64,000 nucleotides of DNA from Pseudomonas sp. B21-023. Lineage in GTDB: Bacteria > Pseudomonadota > Gammaproteobacteria > Pseudomonadales > Pseudomonadaceae. Position 1 is the first letter of the stretch; each line of letters opens with the position of its first letter. The DNA lies in contig NZ_CP087190.1 in assembly GCF_024749165.1 (NCBI RefSeq), positions 248,001 through 312,000 on the forward strand, written 5' to 3'. Both the position numbers and the translations under genes were made by a program. Below, in pieces: positions 18,819-27,621 of this stretch. The notes beneath the pieces were generated by a model, which searched no databases, was not told where the DNA came from, and worked only from the letters and a program-made list of their open reading frames with translations.

Positions 18819-19604
18819 ATGAAAAAGACCCTGCTGACCACCGCCCTGGCCGCCGCACTGTCGTTCGCGGGCCTCGCCAACGCCGCCGAGAAACTGGTGG
18901 TGGCCGCCACGCCCGTGCCGCATGCCGAAATCCTCGAACTGATCAAGCCGACCCTGGCCAAGGAAGGCGTGGACCTGGAGATCAAGGTCTTCACCGACTA
19001 CGTCCAGCCCAATGTGCAGGTCGACCAGAAGCGCCTGGACGCCAACTACTTCCAGACCCTGCCGTACCTGAAGAACTTCAACGAAGGCAAGGGCACCCAC
19101 CTGGAGACCGTGATCGGCGTGCACGTCGAACCGTTCGGTGGCTACTCGAAGAAGGTCAAGAGCCTGGCCGAGCTGAAGGACGGCGCGACCGTGGCCATCC
19201 CCAACGAGGGGAGCAACAGTGGCCGTGCCCTGCTGCTGCTGCAGAAGGCCGGGCTGATTACCCTGAAGGATCCGAAGAACGCCCTGGCCACGCCGAAGGA
19301 TATCGCCGAGAACCCGAAGAAGCTCAAGTTCAAGGAGCTTGAATCGGCCATGCTCCCGCGTGTGCTGGATCAGGTCGACCTGGACATGATCAACACCAAC
19401 TATGCGCTTGAAGCCGGCCTGAACCCGGCCAAGGACGCCCTGGTGATCGAAGGTAGCGATTCGCCGTACGTGAACTTCCTGGTTGCCCGCCCGGACAACA
19501 AGGACAGCGCGGCCATCCAGAAGCTGGCCAAGGCGCTGACCAGCCCGGAAGTGAAGGCATTCATCGAGAAGAAGTACAGCGGCGCGGTACTGCCAGCGTT
19601 CTGA
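18819..19604 (+). CDS. MetQ/NlpA-family binding protein, orphan
   Basis: 261 aa with a cleavable signal peptide ending ANA (about residue 22), not a lipobox, unlike E. coli MetQ. The NlpA-type core is clear: VAATPVPHAEILE, the aromatic/Asp pocket FTDYVQPN, NYFQTLPYL, and ALEAGLNPAKDAL. The family binds D/L-methionine or related sulfur compounds. No metN or metI lies next to it; the ABC genes downstream belong to the polar amino acid (His/Gln) class. It may supply a MetNI pair encoded elsewhere. It is preceded by a 181-bp gap with an AT-rich promoter-like stretch (18690-18745) and followed by a strong terminator. Confidence 0.88.
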   Translation: MKKTLLTTALAAALSFAGLANAAEKLVVAATPVPHAEILELIKPTLAKEGVDLEIKVFTDYVQPNVQVDQKRLDANYFQTLPYLKNFNEGKGTHLETVIGVHVEPFGGYSKKVKSLAELKDGATVAIPNEGSNSGRALLLLQKAGLITLKDPKNALATPKDIAENPKKLKFKELESAMLPRVLDQVDLDMINTNYALEAGLNPAKDALVIEGSDSPYVNFLVARPDNKDSAAIQKLAKALTSPEVKAFIEKKYSGAVLPAF

Positions 19605-19620
19605 TACGCGACCTGGAACG

Positions 19621-19654
19621 AAAAACGCCGACGCATTTTGCGTCGGCGTTTTTG
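19621..19654 (+). terminator. Terminator of the metQ-like gene
   Basis: Perfect arms AACGCCGACGCA / TGCGTCGGCGTT with a short T-rich loop, A-run before and T-run after; it could work in both directions. Confidence 0.9.
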
Positions 19655-19704
19655 TTTGTACTGAGCTGACGGGCAGGCCGGTCTGGAGTAGTGCAGCGCA
19701 AGCC

Positions 19705-19788
19705 TCAGCGTTGAGTCGCCAGGGCCCGGCGCAGCGCCAGGAGCCACAGCAGTTGTTCGTTCGAAGCAGGCAAGCAGGGGCTGTTCAT
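19705..19788 (-). CDS. Candidate 27-aa small protein
   Basis: Minus-strand ORF of 27 codons inside the 477-bp gap between the metQ-like gene and the ABC operon. Its ATG is preceded by AAGGA at a good distance (AAGGAAGACAACG then ATG). The peptide is MNSPCLPASNEQLLWLLALR followed by RALATQR, an amphipathic helix-like peptide with one Cys. It is divergent from the ABC operon at 20082 and would be read toward the bidirectional metQ terminator. It could be a short leader or regulatory peptide; conservation was not checked. Confidence 0.4.
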   Translation of the reverse strand: MNSPCLPASNEQLLWLLALRRALATQR

Positions 19789-19819
19789 CGTTGTCTTCCT
19801 TGTTGAATGTGATGGGCCG

Positions 19820-19990
19820 TGCAAGTCACAGTTTGAAATCCCTTGGAGGGGAAAATCCTCGGAAAGATCCGCGTCTAGGGAAGGAAATTTCCGAACGTCA
19901 CGGGGTGGTGATATAGATATGCAATAAAGATATTTATAAAAATATTTTTATGCCTTTAGAGTCTAGGAATCGTGCTTACCGGCACAGCGC
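19820..19990. promoter_or_regulatory. AT-rich divergent control region before the ABC operon
   Basis: This part of the gap holds two short dyads (GAGGGGAAAATCCTC near 19845 and GGAAATTTCC near 19883), then a strongly AT-rich tract (19910-19960) including ATATTTATAAAAATATTTTT, and CTAGGAAT near 19973. The AT tract resembles the one before oscA in composition but the block spacing does not match. It is assigned as the promoter region of the operon at 20082 by position. Confidence 0.4.
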
Positions 19991-20081
19991 CACTATTCGT
20001 GAAATGACGCCGAGCTACCCTCGTGCCGACCCTGGACCTTCCCATGCCGTACCTTCGTGACCCCGTGCCGAGGCCCCTTCC

Positions 20082-20747
20082 ATGAGCTTCGACACTGCTT
20101 TCATGCTTAGCACACTGCCGGCCTTCTTCAAGGCCGTTGGCGTGACCCTGCAAGTCGGGGCGATCGCAATCGTCACCTCGTTGCTGGTGGCGCTGCTCAA
20201 TGCGACGATCCTGGTGTTGCGCACGCCGTACCTGTGGCGCCTGGTCAAGGGCTATGTGGAGCTGGCGCGCAACACACCGTTGCTGATCCAGCTGTTCTTC
20301 GTCTACTTCGCCTTGCCGAGCCTGGGGGTGAAGGTATCCGGCTTCGCCGCCGCGATCATCACCCTGACGTTCATGGGCGGCGCCTACCTCACCGAGGTAC
20401 TGCGCGCCGGGGTCGAGGCGGTGCCGCGGGCGCAACTGGAGTCCGGGCGCTCCATCGGGCTTTCCGAGGGCCAGCTGCTGCGCCATGTGATCCTGCCCCA
20501 GGCCGGCATCCTCAGCCTGCCGGCACTGTTCGCCAATTTCGTCTTCCTGCTCAAGGAAACCACCGTGGTTTCGGCGGTGGCGGTGCCGGAGATTCTCTAC
20601 ACCACCAAGAACTACATCGCCCTGTACTACAAGACCTACGAAATGCTCGCCGTGCTGACCCTGCTCTGCGTGCTGATCTTCCTGCCGCTGTCGCTGCTGC
20701 TGCGCTACCTGGAACGGAGGCTGCAACATGGCCAGTTCGGGCATTGA
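20082..20747 (+). CDS. Polar amino acid ABC transporter permease 1
   Basis: 221 aa, HisM/GlnP-type permease with about five membrane helices. The family loop is GVEAVPRAQLESGRSIGLSEGQLLRHVILPQA, which includes the ATPase-contact EAA region. It forms a heterodimer with the next gene, which it overlaps by 20 nt. The operon is permease-permease-ATPase-binding lipoprotein. Its place behind sulfur-related genes suggests a sulfur-containing amino acid as substrate, which is inference only. Confidence 0.9.
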   Translation: MSFDTAFMLSTLPAFFKAVGVTLQVGAIAIVTSLLVALLNATILVLRTPYLWRLVKGYVELARNTPLLIQLFFVYFALPSLGVKVSGFAAAIITLTFMGGAYLTEVLRAGVEAVPRAQLESGRSIGLSEGQLLRHVILPQAGILSLPALFANFVFLLKETTVVSAVAVPEILYTTKNYIALYYKTYEMLAVLTLLCVLIFLPLSLLLRYLERRLQHGQFGH

Positions 20748-21387
20748 GCTGCTGCTGGTTTCGCTGCCGCAACTGGCCACGGGCGCCGGGCAGACCCTGG
20801 CGATCTCGGCCCTGGGCATCCTGTTCGCCACCTTGGGCGGCGTGCTCTACGGCGTGCTGGCGACCCTCGGCAGCCGTTGGCTGAACATCCTGCTGCAGGT
20901 GTACCTGGAACTGTTCCGGGCGATTCCGGTGCTGGTCTGGCTGTACCTGGTGTTCTTCGGCTTGCCGATCTTCTTCGGCGTGAGCATCCCCAGCTTCTGG
21001 TGCGCGGTGCTGGTGCTGGGCCTGTGGGGCGCCAGCGAGGTCGGCGAGGTGGTGCGCGGCGCCTTGCAGTCGCTGCCACGCGGGCAGCGCGAGGCGGGGT
21101 TGTCTATCGGCCTGGGCGGCTGGCAGCTGTATGCCTATGTGCTGCTGCCTCAGGCGCTCAAGCGCATGACCCCGCCGACCATCAATATCTACACGCGGAT
21201 CATCAAGACCAGCTCGCTGGCGGTGCTGATCGGCGTGGTCGAAGTGATCAAGGCGGGGCAGCAGATCATCGAACGTACCTACGAGTCGGTGCTGATCTAC
21301 GGCGCGCTGTTCCTGTTCTTCTTTCTTGTCTGCTATCCGCTGTCAGCCGCCTCCCGCGTGCTGGAGCGGCGCTGGGCCCACGCATGA
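20728..21387 (+). CDS. Polar amino acid ABC transporter permease 2
   Basis: 219 aa, same family as the preceding permease, with the loop GALQSLPRGQREAGLSIGLGGWQLYAYVLLPQAL and NIYTRIIKTSSL, typical of His/Gln/Glu-type importers. The start codon lies inside the preceding gene and the stop overlaps the ATPase start (ATGA), so translation is coupled. Confidence 0.9.
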   Translation: MASSGIELLLVSLPQLATGAGQTLAISALGILFATLGGVLYGVLATLGSRWLNILLQVYLELFRAIPVLVWLYLVFFGLPIFFGVSIPSFWCAVLVLGLWGASEVGEVVRGALQSLPRGQREAGLSIGLGGWQLYAYVLLPQALKRMTPPTINIYTRIIKTSSLAVLIGVVEVIKAGQQIIERTYESVLIYGALFLFFFLVCYPLSAASRVLERRWAHA

Positions 21388-22169
21388 ATCCATTGATCGA
21401 ATTCCAAGGCTTCAACAAGTTCTTCGGCCAGCACCAGGTGCTTGCAGACATCGACCTCAAGGTCGAGGCCGGCGAGGTGGTGGTGATCCTCGGCCCCAGC
21501 GGCTGCGGCAAGAGCACCCTGCTGCGCTGCCTCAACGGCCTGGAAGAGGCCCAGGGCGGCAGCCTGCGCCTCGACGGCCAGGAGCTGCTCGGCCCCGACA
21601 CCGACTGGCGCCAGGTGCGCCAGCGGGTCGGCATGGTGTTCCAGAGCTACCACCTGTTCGGCCACATGAGCGTGATCGACAACTTGCTGCTGGGGCCGCT
21701 GAAGGTGCAGAAGCGCGAACGCCACGAGGCCCAGGCCCAGGCCGAGGCTCTGCTGGCCCGGGTAGGGCTGCTGGACAAGCGTGACGCGTTCCCGCGCCAG
21801 CTCTCCGGTGGCCAGCAACAACGCATCGCCATTGTCCGTTCGTTGTGCATGAACCCACAGGTGATGCTCTTCGATGAGGTCACCGCGGCCCTCGACCCGG
21901 AGATGGTCAAGGAGGTGCTGCAGGTGATCCAAGGTCTGGCCCGCGAAGGCATGACCCTGCTCATCGTCACCCACGAAATGGCCTTCGCCCGCGCGGTGGC
22001 CGACCGCATCGTGTTCATGGAGGCCGGCAGGATCCTTGAACAGAACCACCCTGAGCGCTTCTTCACTCAACCGCAGACCGCACGCGCGCAGCAGTTCCTG
22101 GAGAAATTCTCGTTCGTCGAAAGCCTGCCCAAGACACTGTCTAAGCCACTGCACAAGGAACTGTCATGA
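21384..22169 (+). CDS. Polar amino acid ABC transporter ATPase
   Basis: 261 aa. Walker A GPSGCGKST, Q-loop FQSYHLFGHMSV, signature LSGGQQQR, Walker B VMLFDEVTAALDPE and H-loop VTHEMAF; the Glu-Val-Thr-Ala-Leu-Asp-Pro-Glu version of Walker B/D-loop is characteristic of HisP/GlnQ. The start at 21384 overlaps the previous stop. It has a C-terminal extension of about 20 residues after the usual end of the family. The stop overlaps the binding-protein start. Confidence 0.92.
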   Translation: MNPLIEFQGFNKFFGQHQVLADIDLKVEAGEVVVILGPSGCGKSTLLRCLNGLEEAQGGSLRLDGQELLGPDTDWRQVRQRVGMVFQSYHLFGHMSVIDNLLLGPLKVQKRERHEAQAQAEALLARVGLLDKRDAFPRQLSGGQQQRIAIVRSLCMNPQVMLFDEVTAALDPEMVKEVLQVIQGLAREGMTLLIVTHEMAFARAVADRIVFMEAGRILEQNHPERFFTQPQTARAQQFLEKFSFVESLPKTLSKPLHKELS

Positions 22170-23038
22170 AGACTGCCCCGTTCGCCAAACTGCTCGCGCC
22201 ATTGCTGGGCCTGGCCCTGCTGGCCGGCTGCAACAAATCCGAAGACCCGGCCAAGCCTGCCGCCGCCTCGCCGGCCAGTAGCTACCTGGAAACCATCAAG
22301 GCCCGTGACAAGCTGATCGTCGGCGTGTTCACCGACAAGCCACCGTTCGGCTTCGTCGATGAAAGCGGCCGCTACGTGGGCTTCGACACCGACATCGGCC
22401 GTCGCTTCGCCAAGGACCTGCTGGGCGACGAGAACAAGGTCGAGTTCGTCGCGGTCGAGCCTGCCAGCCGCATCCCGTTCCTGCAGAGCGACAAGGTCGA
22501 CCTTATCCTCGCCAACATGACCGTCACTCCGGAACGCAAGGAGGCCGTGGACTTCACCAACCCCAACCTGCGCGTGGCGGTGCAGGCCATCGTCGCCGAC
22601 GGCAGTCCGGTGCAAAAGCTCGACGACCTGGCCGACAAGACCATCATCGTCACCACCGGCACCACCGCCGACATCTGGCTGACCAAGACCCACCCGGACT
22701 GGAAACTGCTCAAGTTCGAGAAGAACACCGAGTCGCTGGCCGCGCTGGCCAACGGTCGGGGTGATGCCTATGCCCAGGACAACCTGATCCTGTTTAGCTG
22801 GGCCAAGCAGAACCCGGGCTACCGCGTGCTGCCACAGCTGTTGGGTGACGAAGCACCGATCGCCCCGGCGGTGAAGAAGGGCAATACCGAGTTGCGCGAT
22901 TGGGTGAACGCCGAACTGGCCAAGCTCGGCGAGGAGAAGTTCCTGCTCAAGCTGTACGACCAGTACGTGCGCAAGGAGCTGAGCGACGACACCAAGCCTG
23001 AGAGCGTGATCGTCGAGGGCGGCAACTGGCAGGGCTGA
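22166..23038 (+). CDS. Amino-acid-type ABC substrate-binding lipoprotein
   Basis: 290 aa, SBP_bac_3 fold with a lipoprotein signal (lipobox LLAGC, Cys about residue 22), a short Ala/Pro linker, and ligand-site elements DKPPFGFVDESGRYVGFDTD and ANMTVTPERKEAVDFTNP. The arginine that grips the amino acid carboxylate is expected in TPERK. It is a lipid-anchored periplasmic receptor for the transporter encoded just upstream. Binding proteins usually come first in such operons; here it is last. A hairpin terminator follows. Confidence 0.9.
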   Translation: MKTAPFAKLLAPLLGLALLAGCNKSEDPAKPAAASPASSYLETIKARDKLIVGVFTDKPPFGFVDESGRYVGFDTDIGRRFAKDLLGDENKVEFVAVEPASRIPFLQSDKVDLILANMTVTPERKEAVDFTNPNLRVAVQAIVADGSPVQKLDDLADKTIIVTTGTTADIWLTKTHPDWKLLKFEKNTESLAALANGRGDAYAQDNLILFSWAKQNPGYRVLPQLLGDEAPIAPAVKKGNTELRDWVNAELAKLGEEKFLLKLYDQYVRKELSDDTKPESVIVEGGNWQG

Positions 23039-23048
23039 TCGCCTGAAC

Positions 23049-23070
23049 GGGGCTGCAAAGCAGCCCCTTT
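23049..23070 (+). terminator. Terminator of the ABC operon
   Basis: GGGGCTGC / GCAGCCCC with an AAA loop and a short T-run, between convergent genes. Confidence 0.75.
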
Positions 23071-23075
23071 CGGTC

Positions 23076-23894
23076 TCAGCAATTGCGCGGTAACCAGTTC
23101 AACAGGAAATCATTCACCACCTGCGGATTCTCCAGGCTGGAGATATGCCCGGCGAATGGAATCTGTGCCGCCAGGCATCCAATCAGCTGCGCCATCTCGG
23201 CGGACTCCGCCGGTGGCCTTGGGATGTCCTGGTCGCCACAGAGCACGATGGTCCGCTCTCCCGGCAGCTCACCGAGTCGCGCCAGCAGGTCTGGCCGCCC
23301 GAAAATTACCCGGCCCATGGGGTCGAGGCTTTCGCGGATGGTCTTGGAAGTGCTCGCCTTCAGCCCGGCGCGGAACTGCTCGCGCACGTCAGGCACGGTT
23401 TCCCCTCCGGCATGAAAGAAGATCGGCACCACGACGTCCAGCAACGGATCGATAAAGGCTCCCGCCTTGCTTGCCGCATCCAGCAAACCGAAATACTTCA
23501 GCCGCGTTGCCTCGGGCTCCGCGCCCAGGTAGGTGTCCATCAGCACCAGGCGGTCGACTCGTTCAGGGTGGTCGACGGCCAACTGCGCGCCCCACATGCC
23601 GCCAACCGACAACCCGACCAGGTGGCACTTCTGGATATCCAGGGCATCGAGCAACGCCAGGTGCTGGCGAGCCAGGGCGGCCATGTCGACGGTACTGGCG
23701 GGCGGGGCTGCGGAATCGCCGTGGCCCCACAGCTCAGGCACGATGACCCGGAAGTACCGTGACAGGGCGTCGATCTGCGGTTGCCACATGGCGGACGACC
23801 ACAGGTAGCTGTGTCCCAGCAGCACTGGGAAGCCCTGGCCCTGGTCGACATAGCTCATGCGTGCTCCGTCGATCTCGATGAAGTGTTTCTGCAT
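23076..23894 (-). CDS. Alpha/beta-fold hydrolase
   Basis: 272 aa, alpha/beta hydrolase of the 3-oxoadipate-enol-lactonase-like class. The nucleophile is Ser96 in VGLSVGG, the acid is probably in the strand TIVLCGDQD (about 221-223) and the base is the His in FAGHISSLE (about 250). The oxyanion region LLGHSYLWSS differs from the common HGxP motif. The substrate is not known. It lies 47 nt downstream of the acylase gene on the same strand and may be transcribed from it. Confidence 0.85.
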   Translation of the reverse strand: MQKHFIEIDGARMSYVDQGQGFPVLLGHSYLWSSAMWQPQIDALSRYFRVIVPELWGHGDSAAPPASTVDMAALARQHLALLDALDIQKCHLVGLSVGGMWGAQLAVDHPERVDRLVLMDTYLGAEPEATRLKYFGLLDAASKAGAFIDPLLDVVVPIFFHAGGETVPDVREQFRAGLKASTSKTIRESLDPMGRVIFGRPDLLARLGELPGERTIVLCGDQDIPRPPAESAEMAQLIGCLAAQIPFAGHISSLENPQVVNDFLLNWLPRNC

Positions 23895-23941
23895 TGCTTG
23901 ACCTCATGGATTGCGAGAGGGCCGCTGTGCGGCCCCGGTTT

Positions 23942-26305
23942 CTATCTGGGCTCCAGCCGCAGCGTGCTTTGCGCCGGAATCACCCCCATCCGCGCCTTGT
24001 GATAGCGCCCCTCGATGTAGTCCTCGGCCTGGTCGCCATAGTGCCGGTCGAATGGCACGCCACTCTGCCCGACCGGGTTGATGGTCAGCGCGGCGCCGGC
24101 GTCGGCGAAGTCGATCAGGCGGCGGGTGGATGGCCCGTAGGTGACCGGCCAGGGCGCCGGGCCGATCTTCGCCGACAGGTTGTTCGGTACTTCATGGGTC
24201 CCGGGCGCGGCGTAGGGCCCGACATTGAACAACAGGTTCAGCGGCTTCTTCACGCCCAGCGGATGGTTGTGCGTGAGGGTATGGGCCTTGCCCCACTGCC
24301 AGCTGGCCGGATCCTTGCCGAAGGTCGCGCGCAGGTGCTTGAGGCTGCGCTGCCAGGCCAGGCGCACGATGGCGTTGCGATCGGTGTGTTCATTGCTACC
24401 ACGCAGATTCCACCACGGCGATTGAGGGTCGCCAGCCAGGCGAGGCAGCGCGGCGTCGATGGCACGGGTGCTGATCAGCACCGGGAACCAGGTGTCGCCC
24501 AGTTCGTCGTGCAGGGCGGCGAACGCCAGCTCGTAGAGGAACTGGTTGAACAGCGTGGCGCTGGTGGAGTCCAGCGGGTAGTCGCCGCGCCAGGCCGCCA
24601 GTTGCTCGACCAGTTCCTTCTCTTCGTCGCCCTGGGCGACGTTGCGCAAGGTGCCGAGCAGCGGTGCCAGGGTACGCGGGCCATAGTCGGTGCTGGTGTC
24701 CAGTTGCAAGGCCTGGCTGTTCTGGGTGTCCCACTTGATGTCCGGGTCGCGTAACAGGCGATCGAGCTGGCGCCCCCGGTCGGCCAGGTTGTAATAGCCG
24801 GGCACGGGCATCGCGCCGGGTGGCTGGTAATTGGCCGAGACGATATAGCCGCTGGCCGGGTTCTCCTGCTGTGGATTGGCACTGAACGGGTAGAACCCCG
24901 GCTTGGCGGCCTGGCCGCTGCCGCCGTCGAGGATGAACGCCGGATTGACGCCCTCCGGGCGGATCGGCAGGCGCGCCGCTGCCCACCAGCCGATGTCGCC
25001 ACGGGCATTGGCCCACACCAGGTTCAACCCCGGCGCCTGGATCTTGCTTGCCGCCTCGCGCATCTTGTCCAGGGTGTCGGCGCGGTTGATCTGGTAGAAA
25101 CCCTCGAGTATCGGGTTCTCGGTTTCCAGGAAGGCCCACCACATGGCGATGGGCGTCGGGCCGGCGGTGTCGCCGAGCACGCTGTTGACGATCGGACCGT
25201 GGGGCGATCGGCGCAAGGTGATGCTGGCCGGCTGCGCATCCTTGACCGCGATTTTCTGCTCGGTCTTTTCAAGTGTCTGCCAGCGGCCATCGACCATCAC
25301 TTGCTCGGGGTCCTGCGGGTTGGTCTGTTCCGCGATCAGGTCGACGTCGTCGTTCTGGAACATGGTCAGGCTCCAACCGAAGTCGCGGTTGTGGCCGAGC
25401 AGGGCGAACGGGTTGAGCGCCTGGAAGTAGCCATACAGGTTGAAGTCTGGTGCCGACAGCTCGGCTTCGTACCAGATCGCCGGCACCGCGAAGCTGATGT
25501 GCGGGTCACCCGCCAGCAGTGGCCGGCCGCTGCGGGTATGGCTGCCGGCCACGGCCCAGGCGTTGCTGCCCTCGAACTGCGGAATGCCGGCATCGCCCAG
25601 GGCCTCGTGACTGAGCCGCGCCAACTGCTCCAGGCTGTGCCAGTCGGCGGCGGCCAACGGCGTGGCCACGGCGCCGTCGGGCTGCCAGTCGAGGTCGAAG
25701 ATCTTCAGGTACTCGGGGCCGAGCTGATCGCGAATGTAGGTCAGCGCCGGGTCGGTGCGGAACGCGGCGGCGAAGCTGTAGGCGAGGTAGCCGGCAATGC
25801 TCAGGGTGTCCTCGGCGGTGAAGGGGCGCGGCGTGATGCCGAGCAGGTCGAACTCCATCGGCTTGGGGTGGCTGGCCTGCCACTGGTTGATGCCGTCCAG
25901 GTAGGCCTGCAGCGCTTGCCAGGCCGGTGACTGGCGGTCCTGGCGTTGCACCATCAAGGCCGCCTGATCGCGAATGCGCAGGCTGCGGAACAGGGTATCG
26001 GTGGGCAGCAACTTCTCGCCCAGCACCTCGGCCAGCTCGCCGCGAGCCAGACGGCGCATGATCTCCATCTGGAACAGACGGTCCTGGGCTTGTACGTAGC
26101 CCAGGGCGCGGTACAGGTCCTGCTCGTTCTGCGCCTGCAGGTGCGGCACGCCACGGGCATCGAAGCGCACGCTGACCGGCGCCTGCAAGCCGTTGATGGC
26201 CGCTTCGCCATCACGCTGGGGCTGCTTGCCCTGCACGTACCAGTAACCGCCGCCCGCGGCGGCCACGGCGATCACCACCGCCAGCAAGGTCAGGCTGCGC
26301 TTCAT
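23942..26305 (-). CDS. Penicillin acylase-family Ntn hydrolase (possible AHL acylase)
   Basis: 787-aa precursor with an N-terminal signal/anchor segment (about 4-24). Ntn acylases are cut into alpha and beta chains, and the beta chain starts with the catalytic nucleophile; here that is Ser247 in the motif GSNAWAV, with the following [15 protein letters not shown] typical of the family. The length and layout match Pseudomonas acylases such as QuiP and HacB, which hydrolyse acyl-homoserine lactones; whether this one does is unknown. AGGAG lies 5 nt before the ATG at 26305, and an upstream in-frame ATG at 26395 is rejected. It acts in the periplasm. Confidence 0.88.
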   Translation of the reverse strand: MKRSLTLLAVVIAVAAAGGGYWYVQGKQPQRDGEAAINGLQAPVSVRFDARGVPHLQAQNEQDLYRALGYVQAQDRLFQMEIMRRLARGELAEVLGEKLLPTDTLFRSLRIRDQAALMVQRQDRQSPAWQALQAYLDGINQWQASHPKPMEFDLLGITPRPFTAEDTLSIAGYLAYSFAAAFRTDPALTYIRDQLGPEYLKIFDLDWQPDGAVATPLAAADWHSLEQLARLSHEALGDAGIPQFEGSNAWAVAGSHTRSGRPLLAGDPHISFAVPAIWYEAELSAPDFNLYGYFQALNPFALLGHNRDFGWSLTMFQNDDVDLIAEQTNPQDPEQVMVDGRWQTLEKTEQKIAVKDAQPASITLRRSPHGPIVNSVLGDTAGPTPIAMWWAFLETENPILEGFYQINRADTLDKMREAASKIQAPGLNLVWANARGDIGWWAAARLPIRPEGVNPAFILDGGSGQAAKPGFYPFSANPQQENPASGYIVSANYQPPGAMPVPGYYNLADRGRQLDRLLRDPDIKWDTQNSQALQLDTSTDYGPRTLAPLLGTLRNVAQGDEEKELVEQLAAWRGDYPLDSTSATLFNQFLYELAFAALHDELGDTWFPVLISTRAIDAALPRLAGDPQSPWWNLRGSNEHTDRNAIVRLAWQRSLKHLRATFGKDPASWQWGKAHTLTHNHPLGVKKPLNLLFNVGPYAAPGTHEVPNNLSAKIGPAPWPVTYGPSTRRLIDFADAGAALTINPVGQSGVPFDRHYGDQAEDYIEGRYHKARMGVIPAQSTLRLEPR

Positions 26306-26393
26306 CGAGACTCCTTGTGCACTCGAGCGAAAGAATGTGGTCCGATCATCGGCGGATTCGCGAACTGAGCATAGCCCTCTGAAAGGAGTTTCC

Positions 26394-26960
26394 ATGTCCC
26401 TCAGCGAAAAACAGAAAATGCTGGCAGGCCAGCTCTACCATGCCGGCTGCCCCGAGCTGCAAGCCGAGCAGGCGGCCAACCGGCACTGGATGCACCGCTA
26501 CAACGGCAGCGTCGAGCAACCCAACGAGGCGCGCCATGATTTGTTGAAGGCGCATTTCGCCAACGTGGGTGAAGGCGTGGTGATCCGTCCGCCGTTCCAC
26601 TGCGACTACGGCTACAACATCAGCGTGGGCGCCAACACCTTCATGAACTTCAACTGCGTGATCCTCGACGTGCTGCCGGTGCGCATCGGCGCCGACTGCC
26701 AGATCGCCCCGGCGGTGCAGATCTATACCGCCGACCACCCGCTGGACCCGGCGCTGCGCCGCAGCGGCCTGGAAAGCGGGCGGCCGGTGATCATTGGCGA
26801 CAATGTCTGGATCGGCGGCGGGGCGATCATCCTGCCGGGGGTGACCATCGGTGATAACGCCGTGGTCGGCGCCGGCAGCGTGGTGACCCGGGATGTGCCG
26901 GCCGGGGCGGTGGTGGTGGGTAATCCGGCGCGGGTGCGTCAATCGATCCAGGGGCAATAG
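26394..26960 (+). CDS. Maltose/nodulation-type O-acetyltransferase (hexapeptide repeat)
   Basis: 188 aa. The N-terminal Maa domain ([18 protein letters not shown]) is followed by a left-handed beta-helix of hexapeptide repeats (INVS..., [49 protein letters not shown]). The catalytic His is expected in YTADHPLDP. It transfers acetyl from acetyl-CoA to a sugar hydroxyl. The ATG at 26394 has AAAGGAG upstream. Its 3' end overlaps the convergent neighbour by 22 nt. Confidence 0.9.
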   Translation: MSLSEKQKMLAGQLYHAGCPELQAEQAANRHWMHRYNGSVEQPNEARHDLLKAHFANVGEGVVIRPPFHCDYGYNISVGANTFMNFNCVILDVLPVRIGADCQIAPAVQIYTADHPLDPALRRSGLESGRPVIIGDNVWIGGGAIILPGVTIGDNAVVGAGSVVTRDVPAGAVVVGNPARVRQSIQGQ

Positions 26961-27496
26961 CAGCCGACCGCCAGGGTATTCGAGGCCTGCACCCGACGCC
27001 CTTGTGCCAGCGCCTTGAGGATCGGCTCGATGAAACTGTTGCTCGAGTTGCACACCGCGCCTTCGCTGTAGGGGCCGAAGTAGGCGAGGTTGCCGTCGTG
27101 GTCCCAGATCGCCACGGCGGGGCTGGCGGGCAGGTGCTCGCTGCCGGGCAGGCTGGCCAGGGGCTTCAGTGTTCCCAGGTTGGCCGGCAGTTGGCCATGG
27201 CTGCCAGGCTTTTGCACGACATGGAAACTGACCCCGAGCGGCGCGAAGTGCTCGACCAGCTCGCCCAGGTGCTGCTGGTTGCCGACATTGCACGGGCAGG
27301 CCGGGTCCCAGAAGTGCACCACGCGGATCGGGCCCGGGCCGGCCAGCTCGGCTGGGAGGCGCAGTTGGCTGCCGTCGAAGAAGGTGGCCTGGTTGTCGAA
27401 CGGACGCAGGTAGCGGGACTGGAAGCTGTCGTAGGCCCACCAGGCGGTGGCAGCGCAGAGCAGCAGGGCAAGGAATATCAGAAGTTGCTTCGCCAT
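26939..27496 (-). CDS. Thioredoxin-fold membrane-anchored protein (DUF6436-like)
   Basis: 185 aa with an N-terminal membrane anchor (about 4-21) and a periplasmic thioredoxin-like domain. The expected active site is in the strand [19 protein letters not shown], a Cys-Pro-Cys rather than the common CxxC. Two further Cys occur at the C-terminus (VGCYCPW). This suggests redox or metal-related chemistry in the periplasm. The family assignment is from recall and a specific role is not known. Its end overlaps the convergent acetyltransferase gene by 22 nt. Confidence 0.7.
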   Translation of the reverse strand: MAKQLLIFLALLLCAATAWWAYDSFQSRYLRPFDNQATFFDGSQLRLPAELAGPGPIRVVHFWDPACPCNVGNQQHLGELVEHFAPLGVSFHVVQKPGSHGQLPANLGTLKPLASLPGSEHLPASPAVAIWDHDGNLAYFGPYSEGAVCNSSNSFIEPILKALAQGRRVQASNTLAVGCYCPWID

Positions 27497-27621
27497 AGGG
27501 GCCTTGCGCGATGCTCGTGGGAGCGGGCTCGTATTGTTCGTCGGAGGAGGGCCAAGCTTGCCATGACGCGGCCCAGAGCTGAATATCGCAGATCAATACT
27601 TGCTTCACTCTGGATGTACCG

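Noticed and set aside
19910..19980. Third copy of the oscA-type promoter before the ABC operon
   Set aside because: AT content and a TATTTTTA word are similar, but the other blocks and spacing do not match; kept only as a general promoter region.
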